64,000 nt of DNA from Variovorax paradoxus (GTDB lineage: Bacteria; Pseudomonadota; Gammaproteobacteria; Burkholderiales; Burkholderiaceae_C), in the NCBI RefSeq assembly GCF_018614955.1, contig NZ_JAGGNV010000034.1, positions 62,001 through 126,000 of the forward strand, in the 5' to 3' direction. The notes under the pieces were generated by a model. It was not told the origin of the DNA, did no database searches, and was given only the letters and a program-made list of their open reading frames with translations. Made by a program: the position numbers and the translations under genes. Position 1 is the first letter of the stretch; the number at the start of each line of letters is the position of its first letter. Below are positions 1 to 10,466 of this stretch, one piece after another.

Positions 1-677
1 CCCTGCATCGCATCGACCACGAACAGGGTTTCGACCGGGTTCAGCGCCGTGTGCAGCTGCTGGATCTCGGTCATCAGCACCTCGTCGATCGCGAGACGGC
101 CGGCCGTATCGACCAGCAGCACGTCGAAGAAGTGGCGCTTTGCATGGTCGAGCGCGGCGCGCGCGATGTCGAGCGGCTTCTGGTCGGGCGTGCTCGGGAA
201 CCATTCGGCCCCGGCCTGCTTCGTGACCGTCTTGAGCTGCTCGATGGCCGCCGGACGATAGACGTCGCCCGACACGGTCAGCACCTTCTTCTTGCGCTTC
301 TCGATCAGGTGCTTGGCCAGCTTGGCGGTTGTCGTCGTCTTGCCGGCGCCCTGCAGGCCGGCCATCAGGATCACGGCCGGCGGCTGGGCCACCAGGTTGA
401 TGTCGGCCACGCCTTCGCCCATGGTCGCCGCCAGTTCGCGGTTGACGATGCCGATGAGCGCCTGGCCGGGTTTCAGCGAGCCGAGCACTTCCTGGCCGAG
501 CGCCTTGTCCTTCACGCGCGCGACGAAATCGCGCACCACGGGCAAGGCGACGTCGGCTTCGAGCAGGGCCATGCGCACCTCGCGCAGCATGTCCTGCACA
601 TTGCTTTCGGTGATGCGGGCCTGGCCGCTGACCTGCTTGACGAGGCGGGAGAATTTTTCGGTAAGGGCGGTGGCCAT
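1..677 (-). CDS. ffh: Signal recognition particle protein Ffh (C-terminus beyond window)
   Basis: The first 225 residues of the SRP54 GTPase, which binds 4.5S RNA and signal sequences on nascent membrane proteins and docks with FtsY. The N-domain helices occupy about residues 1-90. The P-loop GLQGAGKTT is at 107-115, the DVYRPAA motif starts near 138, and the G3 element DTAGR is at 190-194. The rest of the G domain and the methionine-rich M domain run off the left edge of the window. ATG at 677 follows a purine-rich GGGAAG stretch. A TATATA box on the minus strand (703-708) could be its -10. The family assignment is certain. Confidence 0.97.
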   Translation of the reverse strand, partial: MATALTEKFSRLVKQVSGQARITESNVQDMLREVRMALLEADVALPVVRDFVARVKDKALGQEVLGSLKPGQALIGIVNRELAATMGEGVADINLVAQPPAVILMAGLQGAGKTTTTAKLAKHLIEKRKKKVLTVSGDVYRPAAIEQLKTVTKQAGAEWFPSTPDQKPLDIARAALDHAKRHFFDVLLVDTAGRLAIDEVLMTEIQQLHTALNPVETLFVVDAMQ

Positions 678-757
678 GGTGCTTCCCGCTCGGCGGGACC
701 GGTATATAGACGGGAGCGAGAGGCGTCTCGCAAAGGCGAGACGCTAAACTCCAGCCG
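678..757. promoter_or_regulatory. Divergent ffh / ccsA-like promoter region with inverted repeat
   Basis: This 80-base gap between divergent genes holds TATATA on the minus strand (703-708), a plausible ffh -10. On the plus strand TAAACT (745-750) ends seven bases before the ATG at 758. A perfect 8-bp inverted repeat, GCGTCTCG (723-730) and CGAGACGC (737-744), abuts TAAACT. It could be an operator or a 5' hairpin. Binding is not shown by the sequence. Confidence 0.5.
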
Positions 758-1567
758 ATGATTTTAGCGATCCCCTCCCCACTCGGCGTGGCGCTGGGCA
801 TCGCCACTGCCGCCGCCTATGGCACGACCGCCGCCGCCTCCTCCTGGCTGGGCCGCCCTTCCATGCAATGGCTGCTCGGGCTGGCCTGGCTGCTGCACGC
901 CTGCGCATTGGGCGTCGGGCTGGTCGGCGGCGATCCGCGCTTCGGCTTCGCGCCGGCGCTGTCGGTCACGGCCTGGCTGGTGCTGACGGTCTACGCGATC
1001 GAAAGCCGCATGTACCCCCAACTCAAGGTGCGGCGCGTGCTCGCGGCGCTGGGCGCGGCCGCCGTGCTGCTCGCCGTGCTGTTCCCCGGCACGCCGCTGC
1101 ATGTGTCGGCCTCGCCCTGGTTGCCGCTGCACCTGGCGCTCGGCATCGCCTCGTACGGCCTGTTCGCCGCGGCGGTGGTGCATGCCTGGCTCATGACCCG
1201 CGCCGAGAAGCAGATCCGGCTCGCGGCCGAGCCGCAGGGCGGCGTGCCGCTCTTGACCATGGAGCGCCTCACCTTCCGCTTCGTCACCGCCGGCTTCGTG
1301 CTGCTGTCGGCCACGCTGCTTGCCGGCCTGCTGTTCAGCGAGACGCTGTACGGCGCCAGCGCGCGCGCCTGGAAATGGGACCACAAGACCGTGTTCTCGG
1401 TGCTGGCCTGGCTCAGTTTCGCGGTGCTGCTGATCGGGCGCGCGCGCTTCGGCTGGCGCGGCCGCACGGCCCGGCGCGTGCTCTACGCCGGCTCCGCCCT
1501 GCTGCTGCTGGCCTACGTCGGATCGCGCTTCGTGCTCGAAGTGGTGCTGGCGCGCACGACACCATGA
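758..1567 (+). CDS. CcsA/YpjD-type cytochrome c assembly family membrane protein
   Basis: A 269-residue, very hydrophobic protein with about eight predicted membrane helices. It carries the WKWDHK motif (205-210) followed by a helix, typical of the HemX/YpjD branch of the CcsA haem-handling family. Histidines at 47, 125 and 142 are candidate haem ligands. Family knowledge suggests an inner-membrane role in cytochrome c maturation or haem transport; the exact substrate is not visible. It stands next to ffh, as its homologues often do. The stop overlaps the next start by ATGA. A TAAACT box seven bases before the ATG suggests a leaderless message. Confidence 0.85.
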   Translation: MILAIPSPLGVALGIATAAAYGTTAAASSWLGRPSMQWLLGLAWLLHACALGVGLVGGDPRFGFAPALSVTAWLVLTVYAIESRMYPQLKVRRVLAALGAAAVLLAVLFPGTPLHVSASPWLPLHLALGIASYGLFAAAVVHAWLMTRAEKQIRLAAEPQGGVPLLTMERLTFRFVTAGFVLLSATLLAGLLFSETLYGASARAWKWDHKTVFSVLAWLSFAVLLIGRARFGWRGRTARRVLYAGSALLLLAYVGSRFVLEVVLARTTP

Positions 1568-1803
1568 AATACCTGCTCGTCCTTGCCGTGGTCTTCGTGG
1601 CGATCTGGCTCTGGCGCAAGAATCGGCGCGACGAGATGCGTTCGCGCCCGCCGCCGCCGCGCGCCACGCCGGCCGTCGGGGCGCCGCAGGCCATGGTGCG
1701 CTGCGCCCATTGCGGGCTGCACCTGCCGGCGGCGGATGCCATCAGCGGACCCGATGGTGCGGTGTATTGCAGCGCTGCGCACCGCCAGGCGGCCGTGCAC
1801 TGA
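1564..1803 (+). CDS. Small PP0621-like protein with cysteine pair motifs
   Basis: A 79-residue protein. An N-terminal membrane helix (about 3-17) is followed by a basic stretch, a proline-rich linker and a C-terminal mini-domain with CAHC (about residues 47-50), a further single cysteine and a C-terminal histidine. This layout matches the short PP0621-type proteins of Proteobacteria that may bind zinc; function is unknown. Its ATG overlaps the stop of the CcsA-like gene, so it is probably translated by coupling. pilS starts five bases after its stop. Confidence 0.75.
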   Translation: MKYLLVLAVVFVAIWLWRKNRRDEMRSRPPPPRATPAVGAPQAMVRCAHCGLHLPAADAISGPDGAVYCSAAHRQAAVH

Positions 1804-1807
1804 GGCC

Positions 1808-3499
1808 ATGAGCACCTTCCTCTGGTCGCGTGGCGAGCCGGCGACGGACTGGAGCCCCCTCGATCAGTTCGGCCGCGAAAGCTCGGCGCTGCTGCGCCTT
1901 TGGCGCGGCTTCATGACCGCACGCTGCTTCGTCGCCGTCGTGCTGCTGCTGCTGCAGGGGGTGACCTTCGCGCTCGGGCAGCCGCTGCAGCCGGTGGCGA
2001 TCGCGCTGTCGCTCGGCTACCTCGCCGCAGCCTTGCTGGCGGCACGCTATGCGCTCTTCCAGCCGCCGGTGCGCGGCTTCGGCGCCGCCTGGCTTTCGAC
2101 CATCGGCGTGGACTTGGTCACCTTCACCGCGCTGCAACTGCTGCAGATCGGCAGCATCAACTACACGCCGCTCTTTGCCTTGCCGGTGCTGATGGGCGCG
2201 GTGCTGGGCACGGGCATGGTGGGCCTGGGCACCACGGCCATGGTCACGCTGCTGCTGCTGGTGCACGCGGGCTGGTATTGGCTGCAGCAGCCGGGCGACG
2301 CATCGCCGCGTTTCGTGCAGGCGGCACTGACCGGGACCGGCCTGTTCGTGGTGGCCCTGCTCGCGCACGAGCTGGCGCGCCGGCTCACGCGCGAAGAAGC
2401 GCTGGCGCAGCGCAATCGAAGCACGGCGCAGATGCACGCGCTGGTGAACGACCTGGTGATCGAGACGCTCAGCGAAGGCGTGCTCGTCGTCGACGAGCGA
2501 GGGCAGGTGCATGCCGCCAACCCCGCGGCCGACGCGATTCTCGGACAGGGACTGGCCGGACTCGCGCTGCCCTTCGCGCTGAGCACCTATCCGGCCTGGG
2601 CCGCGCTGGCCGCGATCGCGCGCCAGACCTTCGCGCGGCGCACGCCGCAATCGAAGGAAATTCCGGTCGCGCAGGCGCAGGGCGCACCGCGCGAAGTGCG
2701 GGTGCGCACGCGGCTCACGCCGGGCACCGACCGTCGCACCGAGAGCCTGTGCGTGATGTTCCTGCAGGACCTGCGCGAACTCGAAGCGCGCATCCGCACC
2801 GAGAAGCTGGCAGCCATGGGCCGCATGTCGGCGGCCGTCGCGCACGAGATCCGCAATCCGCTGGCCGCCATCACCCAGGCCAGCGCGCTGCTCGGCGAGG
2901 ACCTGGTCGACCCGGCGCACCGCCAGCTGACGACGATGGTGCAGCAGAACGCGCAGCGCCTCTCGCGCATCGTGGACGAGGTCCTCGATGTCGCACGGGC
3001 CCGCCAGCAGCGGGTGCTGCCGCTGGGCGAGCAGCTGGCGCTCGATTCGACCGTGCGTACGCTCGCCGAGGAATGGGTGCAACACTCGCAGCGCCAGGGC
3101 GTGCTGCTGGTGCTCGAGGCGGCCGGCAGCGTGGTGCGCTTCGACATCGAACACCTGCGGCGCATCCTCGTGAACCTGCTGGACAATGCCGCGCGCTATG
3201 CGGGAAACCGCGAAGGCTCGATCCAGGTGACGACGCGCCGGAACGTGGCCGGCCGCGCCAGCCTGCAGGTATGGAGCGACGGCGCGCCGCTCGAACCTGC
3301 GGTGCAGCGCCACCTGTTCGAGCCCTTCTTCTCTTCCGAAAGCCGCTCCAGCGGCCTCGGCCTGTTTCTCTGCCGGGAGCTGTGCGAGCGGCACGGCGCG
3401 ACGATCGGCTACGAGCGCCGCGCCCTTTCCGAAGCGGGGCCGGAGGGCAACGAATTCTTCGTCTCGTTCGCTGCGGGCGAGACCCGGCTGACACAATAG
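1808..3499 (+). CDS. pilS: Sensor histidine kinase PilS
   Basis: A 563-residue membrane kinase, the sensor for PilR in type IV pilus control. Six hydrophobic helices lie in about 35-190, a PAS-like domain in 205-320, and the HisKA dimerisation helix carries the phospho-acceptor in AHEIRNP (His346). The ATPase domain shows LLDNAARYA (Asn460) and GLGLF (516-520). I chose ATG 1808, just after the stop of the small upstream protein, because the protein then begins before the first helix. The frame is open further upstream but there overlaps another gene. pilR follows after four bases. The pilin genes themselves are not in the window. Confidence 0.92.
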   Translation: MSTFLWSRGEPATDWSPLDQFGRESSALLRLWRGFMTARCFVAVVLLLLQGVTFALGQPLQPVAIALSLGYLAAALLAARYALFQPPVRGFGAAWLSTIGVDLVTFTALQLLQIGSINYTPLFALPVLMGAVLGTGMVGLGTTAMVTLLLLVHAGWYWLQQPGDASPRFVQAALTGTGLFVVALLAHELARRLTREEALAQRNRSTAQMHALVNDLVIETLSEGVLVVDERGQVHAANPAADAILGQGLAGLALPFALSTYPAWAALAAIARQTFARRTPQSKEIPVAQAQGAPREVRVRTRLTPGTDRRTESLCVMFLQDLRELEARIRTEKLAAMGRMSAAVAHEIRNPLAAITQASALLGEDLVDPAHRQLTTMVQQNAQRLSRIVDEVLDVARARQQRVLPLGEQLALDSTVRTLAEEWVQHSQRQGVLLVLEAAGSVVRFDIEHLRRILVNLLDNAARYAGNREGSIQVTTRRNVAGRASLQVWSDGAPLEPAVQRHLFEPFFSSESRSSGLGLFLCRELCERHGATIGYERRALSEAGPEGNEFFVSFAAGETRLTQ

Positions 3500-3503
3500 C
3501 GCC

Positions 3504-5001
<1,498 letters not shown>

Positions 5002-5024
<23 letters not shown>

Positions 5025-5607
5025 AGAAAACGCCGGCCTCTGGCAGGCCGGCTGGTACCGCTTTGCCCGGCAACTGCGCTCGCCGAATTTCGGGCCGCGT
5101 CCCGAGGGCGCGCAGATCGATCTGATCGTGCTGCATTCGATCAGCCTGCCGCCGGGCCGCTATGGCGGTGACGAGGTCCAGCAGCTTTTCATGAACCAGC
5201 TGGACTGGAACGCGCATCCCTACTTCGCAACCATCCGCGGCATCGAGGTCTCGGCCCACTTCTATGTGCGTCGCAGCGGCGAGCTGTGGCAGTTCGTGAG
5301 CTGCGACGAGCGCGCCTGGCATGCCGGCCCCTCATCGTGGCGCGGCCGCGCGAACTGCAATGACGACTCGATCGGCATCGAGCTCGAAGGCCTGGAGGGC
5401 GAAGCTTTCGAGCCCGCCCAATACGAGACCCTCGCGAGCCTTTGCCCGGCGCTCGCGCAGCGCCATCCGATCGAGTTCATCGCAGGCCACGAACACATCG
5501 CACCGGGCCGCAAGGCGGACCCGGGCAGCGGCTTCGACTGGCGCCTGCTGCAGGAGCAACTGGGCTGGGACCGCGCGATGTTCCCCGACGGCGTCGCAGT
5601 GCGCTGA
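5002..5607 (+). CDS. ampD: 1,6-anhydro-N-acetylmuramyl-L-alanine amidase AmpD
   Basis: A 201-residue cytoplasmic zinc amidase. It removes the stem peptide from 1,6-anhydroMurNAc during wall recycling and so controls the inducer pool for AmpR-type beta-lactamase regulation. The Amidase_2 fold is clear: LHS (His45), GHEHI (His163) and KADPG (Asp173) supply the metal site. The length is typical for the family. The start ATG 5002 lies inside the end of pilR, a 23-base overlap in another frame. Functionally it links to mpl (17341-18753), which re-uses the tripeptide that AmpD and LdcA-type enzymes release. Confidence 0.93.
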
Positions 5608-5818
5608 AATTTTTCAATCGCGAAACGCCGGGCGATGCGCCGCTGGCGCAGCGCAGCAACGACGTTGCAGCATGCAGCAACCATGCGCCTTTCAGGCCCA
5701 AAAACGCTCGCAGAGCCCATGGACCGCGGGAGCCGCTAAGGTGGGTCAGCAACGGCGCGGCATAGCTCCTTGTCCAGGGGAGCGCCGCTGTGAACTTGTT
5801 CCTTGAATCACTGGTAAA
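5608..5818 (+). other. Upstream part of the ampD-nrdA gap, no gene seen
   Basis: No convincing reading frame. It contains a short perfect hairpin, GCAAC-GAC-GTTGC (5656-5668), and other GC-rich dyads. I see no poly-T terminator for ampD and no conserved riboswitch core. Promoter and NrdR elements begin just after it. Confidence 0.5.
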
Positions 5819-5866
5819 ACACTACATCTAGTGGGTTGTAGACCCGCCAGACCCTAGATATAGTGT
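5819..5866 (+). promoter_or_regulatory. nrdA promoter with two NrdR boxes
   Basis: Two 16-base sites match the NrdR consensus acaCwAtATaTwGtgt: acactacatctagtgg (5819-5834) and accctagatatagtgt (5851-5866). Their starts are 32 bases apart, about three helical turns, which is the usual spacing for cooperative NrdR binding. A promoter, TTGTAG (5836-5841) and TATAGT (5859-5864) with a 17-base spacer, lies between and inside them, so box 2 covers the -10. Bound NrdR with ATP/dATP should block transcription of nrdAB. The expected 5' leader is about 75 bases. Confidence 0.85.
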
Positions 5867-5946
5867 GCCTTGCCCCGTGCTTGACGCCGAGCAACCGGCC
5901 GCATGCGGCACCGCCGCCCCAACAAGAATTGCCAACCGAGGATCGA

Positions 5947-8898
5947 ATGCAAACAGCTCTGAACACCCCCGCCACCCCTCGCGCCGTACCCTCGAGGCCG
6001 CAAAAAAATGATGTTGCAGGCTCCCCCGCCGGCAACGCCCTCGCCAACTACCAGATCATTCGCCGCAACGGCGCGGTCGTGCCCTTCGAGCCGAACAAGA
6101 TCGCGATCGCGATGATGAAAGCCTTCCTCGCGGTGCACGGCACGCAGGGCGCGGCTTCCGCCAGCGTGCGCGAGACGGTCGACAACCTGACCCAGGGCGT
6201 GGTGCGCGCGATGGTGCGCTCGCGGCCGGGCGGCGGCACCTTCCACATCGAGGACGTGCAGGACCAGGTCGAACTCGGCCTGATGCGCGGCGGCCACCAC
6301 GAGATCGCGCGCGCCTACGTGCTGTACCGCGAGCGCCGTTCGCAGGAGCGCTCGAAGTCGGGCGAGCAGGACGCGCAGATCGCAGTTTCCACGCTGCACG
6401 TGCTGGACCGCGGCGAACGCGTCGCGCTCGACCTCAACGAACTCAAGGGCTTGATCGAATCCGCCTGCGAAGGCCTCGGCGACAGCATCACGGCCGGCCC
6501 GATCGTGGCCGAAACGATGCGCAACCTCTACGACGGCGTGCCGCTCGACGAGGTCTACAAGGCTTCGATCCTGGCGGCCCGTACGCTGATCGAGAAAGAC
6601 CCGGACTACACCTTCGCCACTGCGCGCCTGCTGCTGCACACGATCTTCAAGGAGATCATCGGCCGCGAGGTGATGCCGGCCGAACGTGCGCAGGCCTACG
6701 CCGACTACTTCCCGCAGTTCGTCAAGAAGGGCGTTGACAACGAACTGCTCGACGAGAAGCTGCTGCAGTACGACCTGAACCGCCTAGGTGCCGCGCTCAA
6801 GCCCCAGCGCGACCTGCAGTTCGACTACCTCGGCCTGCAGACCCTGTACGACCGCTACTTCCTGCACGTGCGCAAGACGCGCATCGAGCTGCCGCAGGCT
6901 TTCTTCATGCGCGTGGCGATGGGGCTGGCCCTCAACGAAATCGACCGCGAAGCCCGCGCGATCGAGTTCTACGAAGTGCTGTCGTCCTTCGACTTCATGT
7001 CGAGCACGCCGACGCTGTTCAACAGCGGCACGCTGCGTTCGCAGCTCTCGAGCTGCTACCTGACCACCGTGCCCGACGACCTCGACGGCATCTACGAGTC
7101 GATCAAGGAAAACGCCCTGCTCTCCAAGTTCGCCGGCGGCCTGGGCAACGACTGGACGCGCGTGCGCGCACTCGGCAGCCACATCAAGGGCACCAACGGC
7201 GAGTCGCAGGGCGTGGTGCCCTTCCTCAAGGTGGTGAACGACACCGCGGTGGCGGTCAACCAGGGCGGCAAGCGCAAGGGCGCGGTCTGCACCTACCTGG
7301 AAAGCTGGCACCTCGACATCGAGGAGTTCCTCGAGCTGCGCAAGAACACCGGCGACGACCGCCGCCGCACGCACGACATGAACACGGCGAACTGGATTCC
7401 CGACCTGTTCATGCGCCGCGTGATGGAAAAGGGCAGCTGGACGCTGTTCTCGCCCTCCAACGTGCCCGACCTGCACGACAAGTTCGGCACCGACTTCGAA
7501 ACCGCCTACGTCGCCTACGAAGAGAAGGCCGCGCGCGGCGAGATCAAGCCCACCCGCACGGTGCAGGCCACCGACCTCTGGCGCAAGATGCTCACGATGC
7601 TGTTCGAGACCGGGCATCCGTGGATCACCTTCAAGGACGCCTGCAACGTGCGCTCGCCCCAGCAGCACGCCGGCGTGGTCCATTCCTCGAACCTGTGCAC
7701 CGAGATCACGCTCAATACCAGCGACACCGAAACCGCGGTCTGCAACCTCGGCTCGGTCAATCTGCTGCAGCATCTGAAGGCGGCACCCGCCGGCTCGACC
7801 GGCGGCTCAGTCCTTGACCAGGAGAAGCTCCAGCGCACGATCGCGACCGCGATGCGCATGCTGGACAACGTGATCGACATCAACTACTACGCAGTCAAGA
7901 AGGCGCGCGACTCGAACCTGCGCCACCGCCCGGTCGGCCTCGGCGTGATGGGCTTCCAGGACGCGCTGTACGAGCTGCGCATTCCCTACGCTTCGCAGGA
8001 AGCCGTGCAGTTCGCCGACGAATCGATGGAAGCGATCTGCTACCACGCCTACTGGGCCTCGACCGAGCTGGCGCGCGAGCGCGGCAAATACTCGAGCTAC
8101 AAAGGCTCGCTGTGGGACAAGGGCATCCTGCCGCTCGACACGCTCGACCTGCTGGAGAAGGCGCGCGGCGGCTATGTCGACGTCGACCGCTCGTCCACGC
8201 TCGACTGGAACGCGCTGCGCCAGAAGATCAAGGCCGACGGCATGCGCAATTCGAACTGCGTCGCCATCGCGCCGACCGCGACCATCTCCAACATCATCGG
8301 CGTCGACGCCTCGATCGAGCCCTGCTTCGGCAACCTCTCGGTCAAGTCGAACCTCTCCGGCGAGTTCACCGTCATCAACCACTACCTGGTGCGCGACCTC
8401 AAGCGCCTGGGCCTGTGGGACGACGTGATGGTGATGGACCTCAAGCACTTCGACGGCTCGCTGCGCCCGATCGACCGCGTGCCGCAGGACGTGAAGGCGC
8501 TCTACGCCACCGCGTTCGAAGTCGAGACCACCTGGCTGGTGGAGGCCGCTGCGCGCCGCCAGAAGTGGATCGACCAGGCGCAGTCACTCAACATCTACAT
8601 GGCCGGCGCGTCGGGCAAGAAGCTCGACGACACCTACAAGCTCGCTTGGCTGCGCGGCCTGAAGACCACCTACTACCTGCGCACGCAGAGCGCGACGCAC
8701 GCCGAGAAATCGACCGTGCAATCGGGTCGGCTCAACGCGGTGTCCTCGGGAAGCAATGGCAGTGGCGACGCATCTTCGTCGGGCATGAGCGCGCTCGAAG
8801 CGGCTGCGCTCGCAGCGCAAGCGCAGCTGAGTGCGATGCCCGCGACCGACATCGCGTTCTGCGGCGTCGACGATCCGACCTGCGAAGCGTGCCAGTGA
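5947..8898 (+). CDS. nrdA: Class Ia ribonucleoside-diphosphate reductase, alpha subunit
   Basis: A 983-residue catalytic subunit that reduces NDPs to dNDPs, using a radical passed from NrdB. An ATP-cone covers about 34-125 and a second, degenerate cone-like repeat about 145-235, as in the long double-cone NrdA of Pseudomonas. The active-site cysteine is in NLCTEI (Cys584), the redox pair is Cys370 and Cys599, and the C-terminal shuttle is CEAC (979-982). I chose ATG 5947, preceded by GAGG, rather than the in-frame ATG 84 bases upstream, because the extra residues are not NrdA-like and lie near the predicted transcription start. Confidence 0.96.
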   Translation: MQTALNTPATPRAVPSRPQKNDVAGSPAGNALANYQIIRRNGAVVPFEPNKIAIAMMKAFLAVHGTQGAASASVRETVDNLTQGVVRAMVRSRPGGGTFHIEDVQDQVELGLMRGGHHEIARAYVLYRERRSQERSKSGEQDAQIAVSTLHVLDRGERVALDLNELKGLIESACEGLGDSITAGPIVAETMRNLYDGVPLDEVYKASILAARTLIEKDPDYTFATARLLLHTIFKEIIGREVMPAERAQAYADYFPQFVKKGVDNELLDEKLLQYDLNRLGAALKPQRDLQFDYLGLQTLYDRYFLHVRKTRIELPQAFFMRVAMGLALNEIDREARAIEFYEVLSSFDFMSSTPTLFNSGTLRSQLSSCYLTTVPDDLDGIYESIKENALLSKFAGGLGNDWTRVRALGSHIKGTNGESQGVVPFLKVVNDTAVAVNQGGKRKGAVCTYLESWHLDIEEFLELRKNTGDDRRRTHDMNTANWIPDLFMRRVMEKGSWTLFSPSNVPDLHDKFGTDFETAYVAYEEKAARGEIKPTRTVQATDLWRKMLTMLFETGHPWITFKDACNVRSPQQHAGVVHSSNLCTEITLNTSDTETAVCNLGSVNLLQHLKAAPAGSTGGSVLDQEKLQRTIATAMRMLDNVIDINYYAVKKARDSNLRHRPVGLGVMGFQDALYELRIPYASQEAVQFADESMEAICYHAYWASTELARERGKYSSYKGSLWDKGILPLDTLDLLEKARGGYVDVDRSSTLDWNALRQKIKADGMRNSNCVAIAPTATISNIIGVDASIEPCFGNLSVKSNLSGEFTVINHYLVRDLKRLGLWDDVMVMDLKHFDGSLRPIDRVPQDVKALYATAFEVETTWLVEAAARRQKWIDQAQSLNIYMAGASGKKLDDTYKLAWLRGLKTTYYLRTQSATHAEKSTVQSGRLNAVSSGSNGSGDASSSGMSALEAAALAAQAQLSAMPATDIAFCGVDDPTCEACQ

Positions 8899-8970
8899 TG
8901 TCAGCGTGAAGTTGCCGTGATTCGCGGCATCGCCTGACAGATGACGATGCATGCGAACAACATAACGACA

Positions 8971-9035
8971 ACATAATTGGAGCGCGATGTGAAGCAGCAC
9001 TTTGCAACTCACATCGTTGCTCACATAATTTGAGC
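8971..9035 (+). repeat. Direct and inverted repeats between nrdA and nrdB
   Basis: Two near-identical 13-mers, acataattggagc (8971-8983) and acataatttgagc (9023-9035), flank a perfect 8-bp inverted repeat, CGATGTGA (8985-8992) and TCACATCG (9009-9016). The whole is AT-rich against its surroundings. It could fold in the nrdAB message, set the NrdA:NrdB ratio, or be a protein site. Nothing in the sequence decides. Confidence 0.5.
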
Positions 9036-9048
9036 ATTGGATTTTTCT

Positions 9049-10275
9049 ATGTTGACCTGGGACGAAGAAGTCAAGCCCTCCTTGCCAAAGGATCTGCAAC
9101 AAGGATTGCGGCACTCATCAAGCAACGACGCGACCGCCGGTCGCTCGTCGGAGTCCCCGACTTCGCAAACTGCTCCTATCGCCCCGACTTTCCGCACACT
9201 CGATGATGGCGCCGCGCTGCGGCCCGCTACGGCTTCCGTGCCGCAAGCGCAGGCCGCGCGCCGCGTGAAGGCCGCCGACAAGCGCATCATCAATGGCCAG
9301 ACCGACGTCAACCAGCTGGTTCCATTCAAGTACAAGTGGGCCTGGGAGAAGTACCTCGCCACCTGCGCCAACCATTGGATGCCGCAGGAAGTGAACATGA
9401 CGCGCGACATCGCGCTCTGGAAAGACCCGAACGGCCTGACCGAAGACGAGCGCCGCATCGTCAAGCGCAACCTCGGCTTCTTCGTGACCGCCGATTCGCT
9501 GGCCGCCAACAACATCGTGCTGGGCACCTACCGCCACATCACGGCGCCCGAGTGCCGCCAGTTCCTGCTGCGCCAGGCCTTCGAGGAAGCGATCCACACG
9601 CACGCCTATCAGTACATCGTCGAGTCGCTCGGCCTGGACGAGAGCGAGATCTTCAACGCCTACAACGAGGTGCCGTCGATCCGCGAGAAGGACCAGTTCC
9701 TGATCCCCTTCATCGAAGCCATCAGCGATCCGCACTTCCACACCGGCACGCACGAGAACGATCAGACGCTGCTCAAGTCGCTGATCGTCTTCGCCTGCCT
9801 GATGGAGGGACTGTTCTTCTACGTCGGCTTCACCCAGATCCTCGCGCTGGGCCGCCAGAACAAGATGACCGGCGCCGCCGAGCAGTACCAGTACATCCTG
9901 CGCGACGAGTCGATGCACTGCAACTTCGGCATCGACCTGATCAACCAGCTGAAACTCGAGAACCCGCACCTCTGGACCGCGGAGTTCAAGGCCGAGATCA
10001 AGGCCCTCTTTCTGAAGGCCGTCGAACTCGAGTACCGATACGCCGAAGACACCATGCCTCGCGGCGTGCTCGGCATGAATGCCTCCATGTTCAAAGGCTA
10101 CCTGCGCTACATCGCCAACCGGCGCGCGCAGCAGATCGGCCTGGAAACGCTCTTCCCGAACGAGGAAAACCCGTTCCCCTGGATGAGCGAAATGATTGAC
10201 CTGAAGAAGGAGCGCAACTTCTTCGAAACCCGCGTGATCGAGTATCAGTCGGGTGGTGCGCTCTCCTGGGATTGA
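9049..10275 (+). CDS. nrdB: Class Ia ribonucleoside-diphosphate reductase, beta subunit
   Basis: A 408-residue radical-generating subunit. Iron ligands line up as Asp149, Glu180, His183, Glu253, Glu287 and His290, with the radical tyrosine at Tyr187 in EAIHTHAY. Residues 15-75 are a low-complexity, probably disordered extension before the ferritin-like core. ATG 9049 (MLTWDEEV) is chosen over an upstream TTG, although no good ribosome site is visible before it. It probably shares the NrdR-controlled message with nrdA, 150 bases upstream. Confidence 0.95.
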   Translation: MLTWDEEVKPSLPKDLQQGLRHSSSNDATAGRSSESPTSQTAPIAPTFRTLDDGAALRPATASVPQAQAARRVKAADKRIINGQTDVNQLVPFKYKWAWEKYLATCANHWMPQEVNMTRDIALWKDPNGLTEDERRIVKRNLGFFVTADSLAANNIVLGTYRHITAPECRQFLLRQAFEEAIHTHAYQYIVESLGLDESEIFNAYNEVPSIREKDQFLIPFIEAISDPHFHTGTHENDQTLLKSLIVFACLMEGLFFYVGFTQILALGRQNKMTGAAEQYQYILRDESMHCNFGIDLINQLKLENPHLWTAEFKAEIKALFLKAVELEYRYAEDTMPRGVLGMNASMFKGYLRYIANRRAQQIGLETLFPNEENPFPWMSEMIDLKKERNFFETRVIEYQSGGALSWD

Positions 10276-10466
10276 ATCGTTCCGACAAATAAAGAGAATT
10301 CAAGAATTGCTTTCGCCGGCTACACGCACCGAAGAGTGCGGCGGTGAAAAGCTCAGGTGTTCATGGTGCTGGGGCTTGCTCCAACGCCATGAATCGCTTC
10401 ACGCTACCAACATGCGTGGAGTGCTTCAAAGGTTGATTTTTTCAACTTGATCAAGGAGAAATAGAA

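Noticed and set aside
5608..5946. Riboswitch upstream of nrdA, for example cobalamin
   Set aside because: No conserved B12-box or other riboswitch core was found. The class Ia enzyme does not need B12, and the NrdR boxes explain the control region.
5863..5946. 28-residue N-terminal extension of NrdA
   Set aside because: The upstream ATG overlaps the -10 and NrdR box 2, and the added residues are not family-like; GAGG supports ATG 5947.
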